A stretch of 64,000 nt of DNA from contig JUEP01000004.1 in the NCBI GenBank assembly GCA_000817105.1, forward strand, positions 83,292 to 147,291, in the 5' to 3' direction. This document shows, one piece after another, positions 9,223 to 17,223 of the stretch. Origin of the DNA: a marine actinobacterium MedAcidi-G3. Its GTDB lineage: Bacteria; Actinomycetota; Acidimicrobiia; Acidimicrobiales; Poriferisodalaceae. Within the stretch, counting starts at the first letter, position 1. Every line of letters starts with the position of its first letter. Under the pieces are notes generated by a model. That model did no database searches and had not been told where the DNA came from. It worked only from the letters and a program-made list of their open reading frames with translations. A program made the translations under genes and the position numbers.

Positions 9223-9329
9223 ATGTATGCGTAGCTCCTGACCCGATTTGAAGGCCGCTCAAGATACTACCGACGACCAGCGAGGGAGACACCTGCCGAT
9301 AACAAACGACAGACAGGCTCTAGCGCCGC

Positions 9330-9335
9330 TAGATT
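9330..9335 (+). promoter_or_regulatory. -10-like TAGATT, candidate leaderless promoter of moeA
   Basis: TAGATT lies 7 bases before the ATG of moeA (9343), with no purine-rich ribosome site in between. This arrangement is typical of leaderless actinobacterial mRNAs. Confidence 0.45.
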
Positions 9336-9342
9336 CCAGAAT

Positions 9343-10536
9343 ATGATTCCGATTGAAGAGGCCCGGACCTATGTGATGGACCGGTGTCGACCACAACCTG
9401 CTGTAGGAACCGACGTAGCAGACGCCCTTGGGCTGGTCACTTCCGCCGATGTAATTGCAAACGAGTCTCTACCGCCGTTCGCAAATACCGCAATGGATGG
9501 CTTTGCTGTCCGGTCTGCCGACTTAGATACTGTTCCCGTCCGGTTAGAAGTTATTGAAACAATTGCAGCGGGGCACAATCCCACACGTGAGGTGGGTTTG
9601 GGTCAAGCGAGCAGAATTATGACTGGAGCGCCTATTCCAGATGGCGCGGATGCAATTGTGATGGTCGAAAAGACTTCGGTTGATGGAGATGTTGTAACTA
9701 TTGAAGCTCAAGTGGAGCCCGGTAATCACATCCGTCCAGCGGGCGACGATGTGAAAGAAGGAGATCTAGTTTTTCCAGCAGGAACACGACTGAGCGCTGG
9801 CCATCTAGGAGTTCTTTGCAGCTTGGGTTTTCAAAAAATTGATACCTTTCCGCGGCTCAGAGTGGGAGTTATATCTACCGGAGATGAGCTGGTAGATGAT
9901 GGGGGAGTTCTGGAACCAGGACAAATACGTGATTCGAATCGAAGAACGTTGCTTTCGTTACTTAGCGGAGATGCCTTCTCGCCTGTTGATCTAGGGCTTG
10001 TCGCCGATAATGAACTTGCTATCGAAGAGGCTCTGTCGCAGGGTGCGCAAGACTGTGACGCGGTAATTACCTCTGGCGGAGTCAGCATGGGTGACTTTGA
10101 CTATGTCAAGGCTGTTCTTGACCGGATAGGTGATATGAGATGGATGCAAATTGCCATCAAGCCGGCAAAACCACTTGCATTTGGCACGATCGGCGGAACA
10201 CCTATCTTTGGTCTTCCTGGAAACCCTGTCTCGTCGATGGTCTCCTACGAGTTGTTTGCTCGGGCAGGGCTTCGTTCGATGATGGGGTTCAGAGAGCCGA
10301 TCAGGCCAATAATTAAGGGCGTTGCAGCGAAGTCAATGAGGAGAAGAGCAGACGGGAAAATCCATTACGTTCGGGTAATTGCCGAACAGGAGAATGGAAC
10401 AACTGTTGTATACCCGGTTTCCGGTCAAGGCTCTCATATGTTGGCATCAATGGCGCGCTCGAATTCGCTTGCTGTTTTGCCAGACGGAGAAGGTTGTGAA
10501 GCAGGAGAACAGGTCGACGTTTTGCTCCTTGATTAA
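9343..10536 (+). CDS. moeA: Molybdopterin molybdotransferase MoeA / gephyrin-like protein
   Basis: Protein of 397 residues that inserts molybdate into adenylylated molybdopterin, or acts as a gephyrin-like scaffold. The MoeA layout is complete: an N-terminal domain with NTAMDGFAV, a linker domain with IMTGAPIPDGADAIVMVE, the MoCF-binding domain with STGDELV, SGGVSMGDFDYVK and GLPGNPVSSMVSYE, and a C-terminal beta domain. It heads a run moeA-moaA-moaC followed by a GlpR-like membrane protein. That last neighbour raises the possibility that this protein also, or instead, acts as the divisome scaffold Glp described in Corynebacterium. The molybdenum-hydroxylase genes at 43-51 kb would need the cofactor. 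Confidence 0.93.
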   Translation: MIPIEEARTYVMDRCRPQPAVGTDVADALGLVTSADVIANESLPPFANTAMDGFAVRSADLDTVPVRLEVIETIAAGHNPTREVGLGQASRIMTGAPIPDGADAIVMVEKTSVDGDVVTIEAQVEPGNHIRPAGDDVKEGDLVFPAGTRLSAGHLGVLCSLGFQKIDTFPRLRVGVISTGDELVDDGGVLEPGQIRDSNRRTLLSLLSGDAFSPVDLGLVADNELAIEEALSQGAQDCDAVITSGGVSMGDFDYVKAVLDRIGDMRWMQIAIKPAKPLAFGTIGGTPIFGLPGNPVSSMVSYELFARAGLRSMMGFREPIRPIIKGVAAKSMRRRADGKIHYVRVIAEQENGTTVVYPVSGQGSHMLASMARSNSLAVLPDGEGCEAGEQVDVLLLD

Positions 10537-10591
10537 GCTATAAAGAGCTGAGCAGGTGTCAACAGCTACGGATCGCTACCCTTGAGTCATC

Positions 10592-11590
10592 ATGCACGAA
10601 GAAGTTACAGCCCAAGATCTAATAGACCCACATGGTCGAACAGTTCGCGACCTTCGTATTTCCGTCACTGATCGATGTAACTTCCGATGCCAGTACTGCA
10701 TGCCAGCAGAGGGGATGCAATGGCTTCCGAGAGAAGAAATTTTATCCTTTGAGGAAATAGAGCGGTTTGCTCGCATCTGTATTGAGCATTTTGGGTTTAG
10801 TGGTATCCGGCTCACCGGTGGCGAACCTTTGGTTAGAGCTCACCTCCCTGAGTTGGTCCAACGATTAGCTCGTTTGGGAGTCGATGTTGCGTTGACAACT
10901 AATGGAGCAACGTTGCGACTGCATGCAGCGGCACTTGCCGACGCTGGTCTAAAGCGCATCAACATAAGTCTCGATTCGCTGCGTAAAGACAGATTTTTGG
11001 AGTTAACGAGACGCGACGAGCTTGACCGTGTTTTGAGTGGAATTGATGCTGCGATTGAGGCTGGGCTTAACCCCGTGAAGATAAACGCAGTCATGATGCG
11101 GGGAATCAACGATGACGAAATATTAGATTTTGCCGAATTTGGAAGAGAAAAAGGTGTCACCGTTCGCTTTATTGAGTTCATGCCGCTTGAAGCTGGGGAT
11201 GTATGGAACGAAACTGTCGTGGTTCCGGCGCAAGAGATAGTCGAAACTATTAACCAGGCCATCCCCTTAGAGCCTGTTGTGCGTGGAAGTGAGCCCGCTG
11301 AAAGATGGCGGTACGCCGATGGCGGCGGCGAAGTAGGAGTTATAGCTTCGGTTACCAAGCCGTTCTGCGGTAACTGTGACCGGGTTCGCTTGACCGCAGA
11401 AGGTCAATTTCGGACTTGTCTTTTCGCCGTAGATGAATTTGATATGCGCTCACTTCTTAGGAGCAGCGCCGGAGATGATGCGGTGGCTTCTGCGATAGCA
11501 ACTGCAGTCGGAACCAAATGGGCAGGGCACTCTATTGGCCAAGTTAATTTTATTCGCCCTAAACGAACGATGAGCCAGATCGGAGGTTGA
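10592..11590 (+). CDS. moaA: GTP 3',8-cyclase MoaA (molybdenum cofactor synthesis)
   Basis: Radical-SAM enzyme that, with MoaC, converts GTP into cyclic pyranopterin monophosphate. The N-terminal [4Fe-4S] motif CNFRCQYC is at residues 29-36 (Cys29, 33, 36). The GGEPL segment follows, and the C-terminal cluster cysteines are in CGNCDRVRLTAEGQFRTC. The protein ends in SQIGG, the conserved Gly-Gly tail needed for activity. Length (332) is normal. It lies 55 bases after moeA and 3 bases before moaC, so the three form an operon. Only this part of the pathway (no moaE/moaD/mog) is visible here. Confidence 0.96.
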   Translation: MHEEVTAQDLIDPHGRTVRDLRISVTDRCNFRCQYCMPAEGMQWLPREEILSFEEIERFARICIEHFGFSGIRLTGGEPLVRAHLPELVQRLARLGVDVALTTNGATLRLHAAALADAGLKRINISLDSLRKDRFLELTRRDELDRVLSGIDAAIEAGLNPVKINAVMMRGINDDEILDFAEFGREKGVTVRFIEFMPLEAGDVWNETVVVPAQEIVETINQAIPLEPVVRGSEPAERWRYADGGGEVGVIASVTKPFCGNCDRVRLTAEGQFRTCLFAVDEFDMRSLLRSSAGDDAVASAIATAVGTKWAGHSIGQVNFIRPKRTMSQIGG

Positions 11591-11593
11591 AAG

Positions 11594-12079
11594 GTGGCTG
11601 GGTCCAAAGATCCGGAATTAACGCACCTGGATTCATCCGGTCAGGCGCGTATGGTTGATGTTCTCGGAAAGGATGTGACTCGACGTCGAGCAGTGTCGAA
11701 ATGTCGTATAGAAATGGCTGCTGCTACTGCTTCCATCATCGCGAAGGGAGATGCAACCAAAGGTGATGTCTTGGCTGTAGCGAGAGTCGCCGGAATTCAG
11801 GCTGGAAAGCGTACTTCTGAGTTGATCCCGTTATGCCACCCATTAATGATTGGATCGATTTCGATCGAGTTTGAAATAGAAGAAAGTTACGTTTCTATTA
11901 CTGCGGAGGCTGAGACTCTCGATCGAACCGGAGTCGAAATGGAAGCTCTAACTGCCTGTTCTGTTGCTGCACTGACTATCTATGACATGTGTAAATCGGT
12001 AGACAAAAACATGGTGATCAGCGACTTAGCACTATGGGAAAAGACCGGTGGAAAGTCCGGCCCGTACAGTCGAAGCTAA
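11594..12079 (+). CDS. moaC: Cyclic pyranopterin monophosphate synthase MoaC
   Basis: Lyase of 161 residues that completes the first step of molybdenum cofactor synthesis after MoaA. Family blocks are [16 protein letters not shown], the catalytic [32 protein letters not shown], and the C-terminal KTGGKSGPY with the essential lysines. The start is GTG 11594, three bases after the moaA stop with a GGAGG-like site inside the end of moaA. Typical length, no oddities. Confidence 0.96.
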   Translation: MAGSKDPELTHLDSSGQARMVDVLGKDVTRRRAVSKCRIEMAAATASIIAKGDATKGDVLAVARVAGIQAGKRTSELIPLCHPLMIGSISIEFEIEESYVSITAEAETLDRTGVEMEALTACSVAALTIYDMCKSVDKNMVISDLALWEKTGGKSGPYSRS

Positions 12080-12266
12080 CTCCGTTGAGAACTAATTTCT
12101 TGGTAATGGAAACGAGCATTGCATCTAACGCTGTGGCTCGTAATACTTGGTTGGCCGTATCCGGATTTGGGTATCGTTTCTTATAAGGCTCATTCTTGTA
12201 TGCGCCTTAGTAATTTTTGCAAGATCGCTAGCTTATTTGTGGACGAAAGGTAGGAGGAGAATCGAC

Positions 12267-12782
12267 TTGACCGAGATAGTTCTCCTCGTACTTGCGTTTG
12301 TGTGGGCTCTGGTGTTGGTCCCGGGTTGGATACGTGCGTTTTTGTATCGCGGAGGTCGCCGAACTCCAATGATGGCCTGGCAACGGCAGCTAAATACGCT
12401 GTCTCATTCATCTCCGGCCGCCGGTGTGCCAGCGCCCTTCGGAGCTCGTGTGGCAACGGTTGACCGAAGAGGAATTTATCGGCGACCGAGAAGTTCAATT
12501 CCCAACAACAGTCGCGAGGCAGCTGTGCGCCGGCGCGATGTGCTGCGCCTTCTGGCTTTAGGTTCTGGCATGACTTTGTTCGGGTGGGTCGCAGGAGGCC
12601 TCGCAATTGTGGGAGTGACCCACATAATTTTTGACGCATCCCTGGTTGCGTACTTGGTCCTTTTGAACCAGCGACGTAAAAAAGAGATTGAGCGGCTTGC
12701 TCAAATCCATTATCTAAAGCCACAAATAGCTATAGCTGGCGAGCTTGCAGACGATGGCACTGGGCGAAGCGCCACCAAATAG
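12267..12782 (+). CDS. Two-segment membrane protein resembling GlpR (gephyrin-like protein receptor)
   Basis: Membrane protein of about 172 residues. It has one N-terminal hydrophobic segment (EIVLLVLAFVWALVLVPGW), a basic and proline-rich cytoplasmic-looking middle, and two close C-terminal segments followed by the charged tail NQRRKKEIERLAQ. This layout matches, from memory, the actinobacterial Rv0996/GlpR-type membrane proteins, whose genes lie beside moeA/glp genes. In Corynebacterium GlpR is the membrane receptor that ties the MoeA-like Glp to FtsZ and the divisome. The TTG at 12267 is preferred because AGGAGG lies 9 bases before it. The frame is open to a TTG at 12147, which would add a further hydrophobic stretch. 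The assignment rests on layout and neighbourhood, not on a catalytic motif. Confidence 0.6.
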   Translation: MTEIVLLVLAFVWALVLVPGWIRAFLYRGGRRTPMMAWQRQLNTLSHSSPAAGVPAPFGARVATVDRRGIYRRPRSSIPNNSREAAVRRRDVLRLLALGSGMTLFGWVAGGLAIVGVTHIIFDASLVAYLVLLNQRRKKEIERLAQIHYLKPQIAIAGELADDGTGRSATK

Positions 12783-12858
12783 ATGCAGCGGCTCGATTAA
12801 GTCGCCCCCTCAACGTCCTGCATCGATCAGTTTTGCTGTATCGTCCAAAGGTCCCTAT

Positions 12859-12931
12859 GGGGGTGTAGCTCAGTTGGTAGAGCGCTTCGGTCGCATCGAA
12901 GAGGCCAGGGGTTCAATTCCCCTCACCTCCA
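12859..12931 (+). tRNA. tRNA-Ala (anticodon CGC)
   Basis: Full cloverleaf read by hand. Acceptor GGGGGTG pairs with CACCTCC with a G3:U70 wobble, the alanine identity element. D arm is GCTC..GAGC, anticodon stem CTTCG/CGAAG has loop GTCGCAT (CGC at 12892-12894), and T arm is AGGGG/CCCCT. The discriminator is A, and CCA is not encoded. The following sco gene begins within a few bases of the 3' end. Confidence 0.97.
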
Positions 12932-12945
12932 CGCCATTCAGAAAG

Positions 12946-13557
12946 ATTCTGTCGCGCAGTCTCACTGGCGGACCTCTGTTAATAGCGCTGATGTTTGTGT
13001 TCCTCATAAGCGGTTGTGCTGAGACTGCCGCTGAGAGCACTTACTCAGGCTTAGAGGTAAAGCAGCCTCAAATCATGCCGGACCCAGTTCTCATAGATAC
13101 TCAAGGCCAATCTTTTTCTATGCGCGCAGATACGAAAGGCGCGGTGCGTCTTGTCTATTTTGGGTTCACTACCTGTCCCGACATCTGTCCAGTTCATTTA
13201 TCTCAGCTGAGTGACGTGTTGGCCCGACCAGGGATGCCTCCCAACATTAAAGTTCTGTTCGTTACAGTCGATCCTGAAACCGATACTCCCCAAGTCATGA
13301 GGTCTTTTCTCGACAATTTCAGCACTGAATTCATAGGTTTAACGGGAACAAAGGAGATGCTTGTTGACGTTCAGCAGCAGTTCTCAGCCTTGATAGCGAC
13401 ACCAGCGGTTGATGAAAATGGGGAAACCACAGATATAGGACACGATGGTCGCGTCTTCGCTTTTGCTCCAGACGACTTGGGTCGAACCCAATATCCGCAT
13501 CCAACTCGGCAAACATCATGGACACGTGACTTACCTATCCTTGCAACCCTCCGATAG
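12946..13557 (+). CDS. Sco1/SenC-type copper chaperone lipoprotein
   Basis: Thioredoxin-fold protein that delivers copper to the CuA site of cytochrome c oxidase at the outer face of the membrane. The metal-binding CxxxC is in TTCPDICP, and the later histidine is in IGHDGRVFAF. A lipoprotein signal ends in LISGC. The start is odd: between the tRNA-Ala 3' end (12931) and the lipobox, the only in-frame canonical starts are ATG 12991 and GTG 12997. These would leave nine or fewer residues including the lipobox Cys, too few for a signal peptide. An ATT (12946) or CTG (12949) start would give a normal signal of about 24 residues. The boundary is therefore uncertain. The next gene (ctaG) serves the same oxidase assembly pathway. 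Confidence 0.88.
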   Translation: MLSRSLTGGPLLIALMFVFLISGCAETAAESTYSGLEVKQPQIMPDPVLIDTQGQSFSMRADTKGAVRLVYFGFTTCPDICPVHLSQLSDVLARPGMPPNIKVLFVTVDPETDTPQVMRSFLDNFSTEFIGLTGTKEMLVDVQQQFSALIATPAVDENGETTDIGHDGRVFAFAPDDLGRTQYPHPTRQTSWTRDLPILATLR

Positions 13558-13604
13558 CGTCCAGGTTAGAAGTCATTAGCGGTACAAAGAAAAGGTCTGA
13601 TGCT

Positions 13605-14480
13605 TTGAGGTTTTGGTGTTCAACACTTGAGGAGCCATGGTCTTGGAGCTTTCGCGCTTATCCCGGAATCTGGCTCGCAATGTTTTCTTTGATTATTCCT
13701 TACTTCTTATTTCAACGTAGAGCCCCAAAGGGATATGAGGCGCCCAAGTCCCAGAAGCGTCTCTTCATCGCAGGCCTCGTACTTTTGTGGCTTGCCACTG
13801 ATTGGCCTCTGGGGTTGTTGGGGGCTAGCTACTTGGCTTCCGCTCATATGCTGCAATTCCTTCTCTACACAATGGCGGTGGCGCCGCTGCTGTTGTTAGG
13901 AGTGCCGGAATGGATGGCCAGACGTATAGCCGGAAGGTTGCGTCTATATCGACTTCTAGGGCGTTGCGCGAAGCCGGTGGTGGCTGGTGTTCTGTTCAAT
14001 GGCATGCTGATTTTTACACATTCACCATGGGCAGTAGATACCTTCCGGGCCAGTCAGTTTGGTTCTTTCGGAATGGACTTGCTGTGGCTAATTGGCGGAC
14101 TTTTGGTCTGGACTCCTCTAGCGTCTCCGATACCCGAACATCGAATGACGAGCTACCCGGGGCGTATGGCCTTTCTTTTTCTGGCCCTAGGTGTCATACC
14201 CGCAGTCCCCGGCGGATTCCTTACCTTCGCGACGTTTCCCCTATACGCAACCTATGAACTAGCTCCTCGAGTGCACGGACTCGGAGCAACGACCGATCAA
14301 CAGCTAGCAGGTCTGGTCATGAAACTTGGAGGAATCCCGGTTGTATGGGGAACGATCGTTGCACTCATGTACCGCTGGAGTGAAACTAGCCGTGCTGAAG
14401 GAGCTGCAGCTCGAGGTCTAACTGCGCCCACCTTGTCATCTGAAGATCTTCGTCAATCAAACACCGACCCCGACCAATAG
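13605..14480 (+). CDS. ctaG: Cytochrome c oxidase assembly protein CtaG (caa3 type)
   Basis: Polytopic membrane protein of 291 residues with the caa3_CtaG pattern: an N-terminal WSWSFRAYPGIWLA, SAHMLQFLLYTMAVAPLLLLG with the membrane histidine, and FTHSPWAVD. The DUF1404/CtaG family supports formation of the copper centres of the aa3/caa3 oxidase. Start is TTG 13605, with AAAAGG about 10 bases upstream. It follows the Sco gene in the same direction, consistent with a cytochrome oxidase biogenesis pair. The last 28 bases overlap a small opposing open frame. Confidence 0.9.
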   Translation: MRFWCSTLEEPWSWSFRAYPGIWLAMFSLIIPYFLFQRRAPKGYEAPKSQKRLFIAGLVLLWLATDWPLGLLGASYLASAHMLQFLLYTMAVAPLLLLGVPEWMARRIAGRLRLYRLLGRCAKPVVAGVLFNGMLIFTHSPWAVDTFRASQFGSFGMDLLWLIGGLLVWTPLASPIPEHRMTSYPGRMAFLFLALGVIPAVPGGFLTFATFPLYATYELAPRVHGLGATTDQQLAGLVMKLGGIPVVWGTIVALMYRWSETSRAEGAAARGLTAPTLSSEDLRQSNTDPDQ

Positions 14481-14581
14481 ATAACTACCCACACCAAACC
14501 AAATACCACCGCGACCGAGATCATCGATGACCATAAGGTGTAGCGAGGGCCTAGCGTTCTGCGAGTTGGACGACCGAACAT
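14453..14581 (-). CDS. Putative 42-residue single-pass membrane protein
   Basis: Small open frame between pepN and ctaG, read in the pepN direction from ATG 14581. The product begins MFGRPTRRTLGPRY, followed by one hydrophobic segment (WSSMISVAVVFGLVWVVIYW) and a short tail. A basic N-terminus before one membrane span is what a genuine small membrane protein would look like. The hydrophobic segment is reminiscent of CrgA-type divisome proteins but the second span is missing. The ribosome site is weak (AAAGAG touching the ATG) and it overlaps the end of ctaG by 28 bases. Unrecognised; it may be real or chance. Confidence 0.35.
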   Translation of the reverse strand: MFGRPTRRTLGPRYTLWSSMISVAVVFGLVWVVIYWSGSVFD

Positions 14582-14617
14582 CTCTTTATTGTGTCAGATG
14601 AGCTACCTGGATCAGAA

Positions 14618-17143
14618 TCAGCTCCCGATCCTGCTGCCCTCTCTTTCACGGAGTGCAACGTTGACAGATAACTTCTCCAGATGCTGGTCGAGTGTTAGTT
14701 GTCCTTGCGGAATTGGGTGCTCCGCGAAGAAACTATGAATTTCTGCGGCCAGTCGAGGAGTAGAGAGGGAACGAATTCCACCAACCATTCGAGGAATCGA
14801 ATTTTGCGGAAATTTTTTGTTTAGTTCTTCCCATTGATCCCGAATTAATTCCCAAGCTAGAGCCCCGTGGCTCCGGTGGGCCATTGCGGCTCCGATCAGG
14901 TAGGGAGCGTTTTGGGTTCGAACTTCGTTACTGAAGAGATCGAGGGTTTTTTCAAAGAGTTGAGTCCCTTCCACTTCGAGTAGTGCCATTAGGTAACGAA
15001 CCTCTAACTGCGGCGTTTGGGCTTCTCGATAGAGATCCACTATTTCGCCGTAAATTTTTTCATCTCCCGCTGCCGCGACAACGCGAATCGCCGCTGCAGT
15101 CAGGTTGGGTTCAGTATTTTGGCCGTTGTTGTTATCGGTGAAGATAACCCGAGCTAGATCCTGCACCGAGTTGTCATTGCCAGTGGTACCGGCAGCAGCG
15201 AAAAGCAGAGCACGCAGTTCTCTATCCAAGTCAGGCTCGTCGTCTAAAGGCTCTAGGCCCAAAACACCGAGAGCAGTCGTTGAAAGATCTCTGATCAAGA
15301 CCTGCAATCGGTGTCGACCCTTTTCGTCAGCAATCGAATGTAGATGTTCAAGCGACGAAAGCATTCGTTGCCAGACAGCTAAGTCAGTTTCGGCTACCAA
15401 CCCCGTTACTAGCGAGATATGTGTTTCAGCATCAACCTTGCCTGCGAGCACAGATGCCCACGTATCATCTACCAGACCGTAACGTTCTGCTGGGGAAAGC
15501 ACGTCAAGGGCCTGACTAGATAGAGCCTTGAGTAGACCTTGGTCGTAGGTAACACGATAAAACCCGTGACCTCCGGCGTTTACAACCACCCAATCAGGAA
15601 CTCCTCCAAGATCAATCGTGGCCTCGCTATTTTCCAGCAGTAATCTAGTTTCAATTTCAGTTGATCCGACTCGGGCGCGGACAATGATTGGGATGTGCCA
15701 AGAAGCTGGATCTATGTCGGAATAGCCGAACCGAGTCTGTTTGACGGTCACACCCTCGGAAGATTTTTCGACAAAAACATTTGGATGGCCACCCTGAAAA
15801 ATCCAGGTGTCCATCGCCGCGCGCACTGGCACTCCACTCGCAACCTCTAAAGAGTCCCAAAGGTCCGTGGTGGTGGTGTTGGCATAACTATTAGTCGTTA
15901 GGTAGTGCTTGACGCCACTCCTGAAGTCATCTGGGCCCAAGAATTGTTCGAGCATTCGAACCACCGCAGCACCCTTTTCGTAGGTCAACACGTCGTACAT
16001 TGCTTCGGCGTCTTGTGGCGAAACAACTTCAAACTCTATTGGCCTTGTAGAGGCTAAGGAATCTGTATCGAAAGCAGCTCCTCGTTCAATGCAGAAGCCG
16101 TCCCACCGACGCCAGTCGGGCCTGAAAGCATCAGTAGTCGCAACCTGCATGAACGTTGCAAAAGCCTCTTTAAGCCATATGCCGTTCCACCAATCCATGG
16201 TCACTAGGTTGCCGAACCACATATGCGCGATCTCGTGAGCTATGACATCGACGATTCGGGTTAGCTCAGCTTGGGTGGTTCTCTCAGGATCTGAGAGAAG
16301 AAGAGTTTCCCTGAAGGTGACGCACCCTAAGTTTTCCATAGCGCCGAAGGCAAAGTCAGGTACAGCTATAAGGTCCAACTTTCCAGCTGGGTAGGCAATG
16401 TCGTAGTAGTCGACGAGCCACCTGAGGCTGAATTCACCCGCTAATAGGCCGAATTCAGTTAAGTCGCCTTTGCCTGGAACGTGCACTATTCGAAGAGGCA
16501 CTCCGTCAACGTCTATTGGATCGGTTGCTTCGAGTTCGCCGACGATGAAGGCAACCAAGTAAGTAGACATAACCATGGTGTCAGCGAACCGATCTTCTCT
16601 CCGACCGTCTTCGAGTTGAGCAGAACTAATCAATTCGCCGCAACTGACAGTCATCAGGGAATCGTCGACTCGCAGGGTTACACCAAAAGAGGCTTTGAGG
16701 TCTGGTTCATCGAAACACGGAAAAGCTCGTCTCGCATTCGTTGACTCAAATTGAGTAGTCGCGATTACATGCTCGTTGCCTGCATCATCACTCCAAGTTG
16801 ACCTATAAAAACCACGGAGCTTGTCGTTCAAGATGCCCTTGAACGAACAGAAAAGTCGAGCAGGACCAGGTTGGAGAACAATCGGCAGAGAAAACTCAGC
16901 CCGCTCTAGATCTTCATTCATAAGAATTGAACTTGCCGGAACGGAGTCATCTTGTTCGACGCGAACGTCCTCAATCTCCAATTCAACGGCGTTCAAAACA
17001 ATCGTGTCTGTCTCGGTTATGACCTCTAGATCTATTACGACCTGACCATCGAACGAACCAGCTGCCAGGTCAGGTTCTAGCTCGATCGCGTAGTGTTTTG
17101 GCAATATGTGTCGGGGGAGTCGATAGGGGTTTTGCGATGTCAC
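14618..17143 (-). CDS. pepN: Aminopeptidase N (M1 family zinc metallopeptidase)
   Basis: Cytosolic M1 aminopeptidase of about 841 residues that removes N-terminal amino acids from peptides. It shows the exopeptidase motif FGAMENLG (about residue 270), the zinc site HEIAHMWFGN (about residue 302) with the third ligand in LKEAFATF, and a C-terminal ERAP1-like helical domain. The catalytic order and length are normal for actinobacterial PepN. Two GTG starts are possible (17152 and 17143). The second is preferred because TAGGGT lies exactly 7 bases before it, the arrangement of a leaderless start; neither has a Shine-Dalgarno sequence. Confidence 0.95.
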   Translation of the reverse strand: MTSQNPYRLPRHILPKHYAIELEPDLAAGSFDGQVVIDLEVITETDTIVLNAVELEIEDVRVEQDDSVPASSILMNEDLERAEFSLPIVLQPGPARLFCSFKGILNDKLRGFYRSTWSDDAGNEHVIATTQFESTNARRAFPCFDEPDLKASFGVTLRVDDSLMTVSCGELISSAQLEDGRREDRFADTMVMSTYLVAFIVGELEATDPIDVDGVPLRIVHVPGKGDLTEFGLLAGEFSLRWLVDYYDIAYPAGKLDLIAVPDFAFGAMENLGCVTFRETLLLSDPERTTQAELTRIVDVIAHEIAHMWFGNLVTMDWWNGIWLKEAFATFMQVATTDAFRPDWRRWDGFCIERGAAFDTDSLASTRPIEFEVVSPQDAEAMYDVLTYEKGAAVVRMLEQFLGPDDFRSGVKHYLTTNSYANTTTTDLWDSLEVASGVPVRAAMDTWIFQGGHPNVFVEKSSEGVTVKQTRFGYSDIDPASWHIPIIVRARVGSTEIETRLLLENSEATIDLGGVPDWVVVNAGGHGFYRVTYDQGLLKALSSQALDVLSPAERYGLVDDTWASVLAGKVDAETHISLVTGLVAETDLAVWQRMLSSLEHLHSIADEKGRHRLQVLIRDLSTTALGVLGLEPLDDEPDLDRELRALLFAAAGTTGNDNSVQDLARVIFTDNNNGQNTEPNLTAAAIRVVAAAGDEKIYGEIVDLYREAQTPQLEVRYLMALLEVEGTQLFEKTLDLFSNEVRTQNAPYLIGAAMAHRSHGALAWELIRDQWEELNKKFPQNSIPRMVGGIRSLSTPRLAAEIHSFFAEHPIPQGQLTLDQHLEKLSVNVALREREGSRIGS

Positions 17144-17150
17144 AAACCGC

Positions 17151-17156
17151 ACCCTA
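17151..17156 (-). promoter_or_regulatory. -10-like TAGGGT, candidate leaderless promoter of pepN
   Basis: On the minus strand TAGGGT is 7 bases before the GTG at 17143. The same hexamer and spacing occur before the MFS gene at 63141. Confidence 0.4.
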
Positions 17157-17223
17157 GCGGCCCAATACAGACTTCAAGAGGTTGAGTCGCTAGGGTGCTT
17201 TCCAGTATCCGAAGAGAAGACGT

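Noticed and set aside
12745..12945. Extended N-terminus of the Sco protein through tRNA-Ala
   Set aside because: It would translate the tRNA and place a lipoprotein signal in the middle of the protein.
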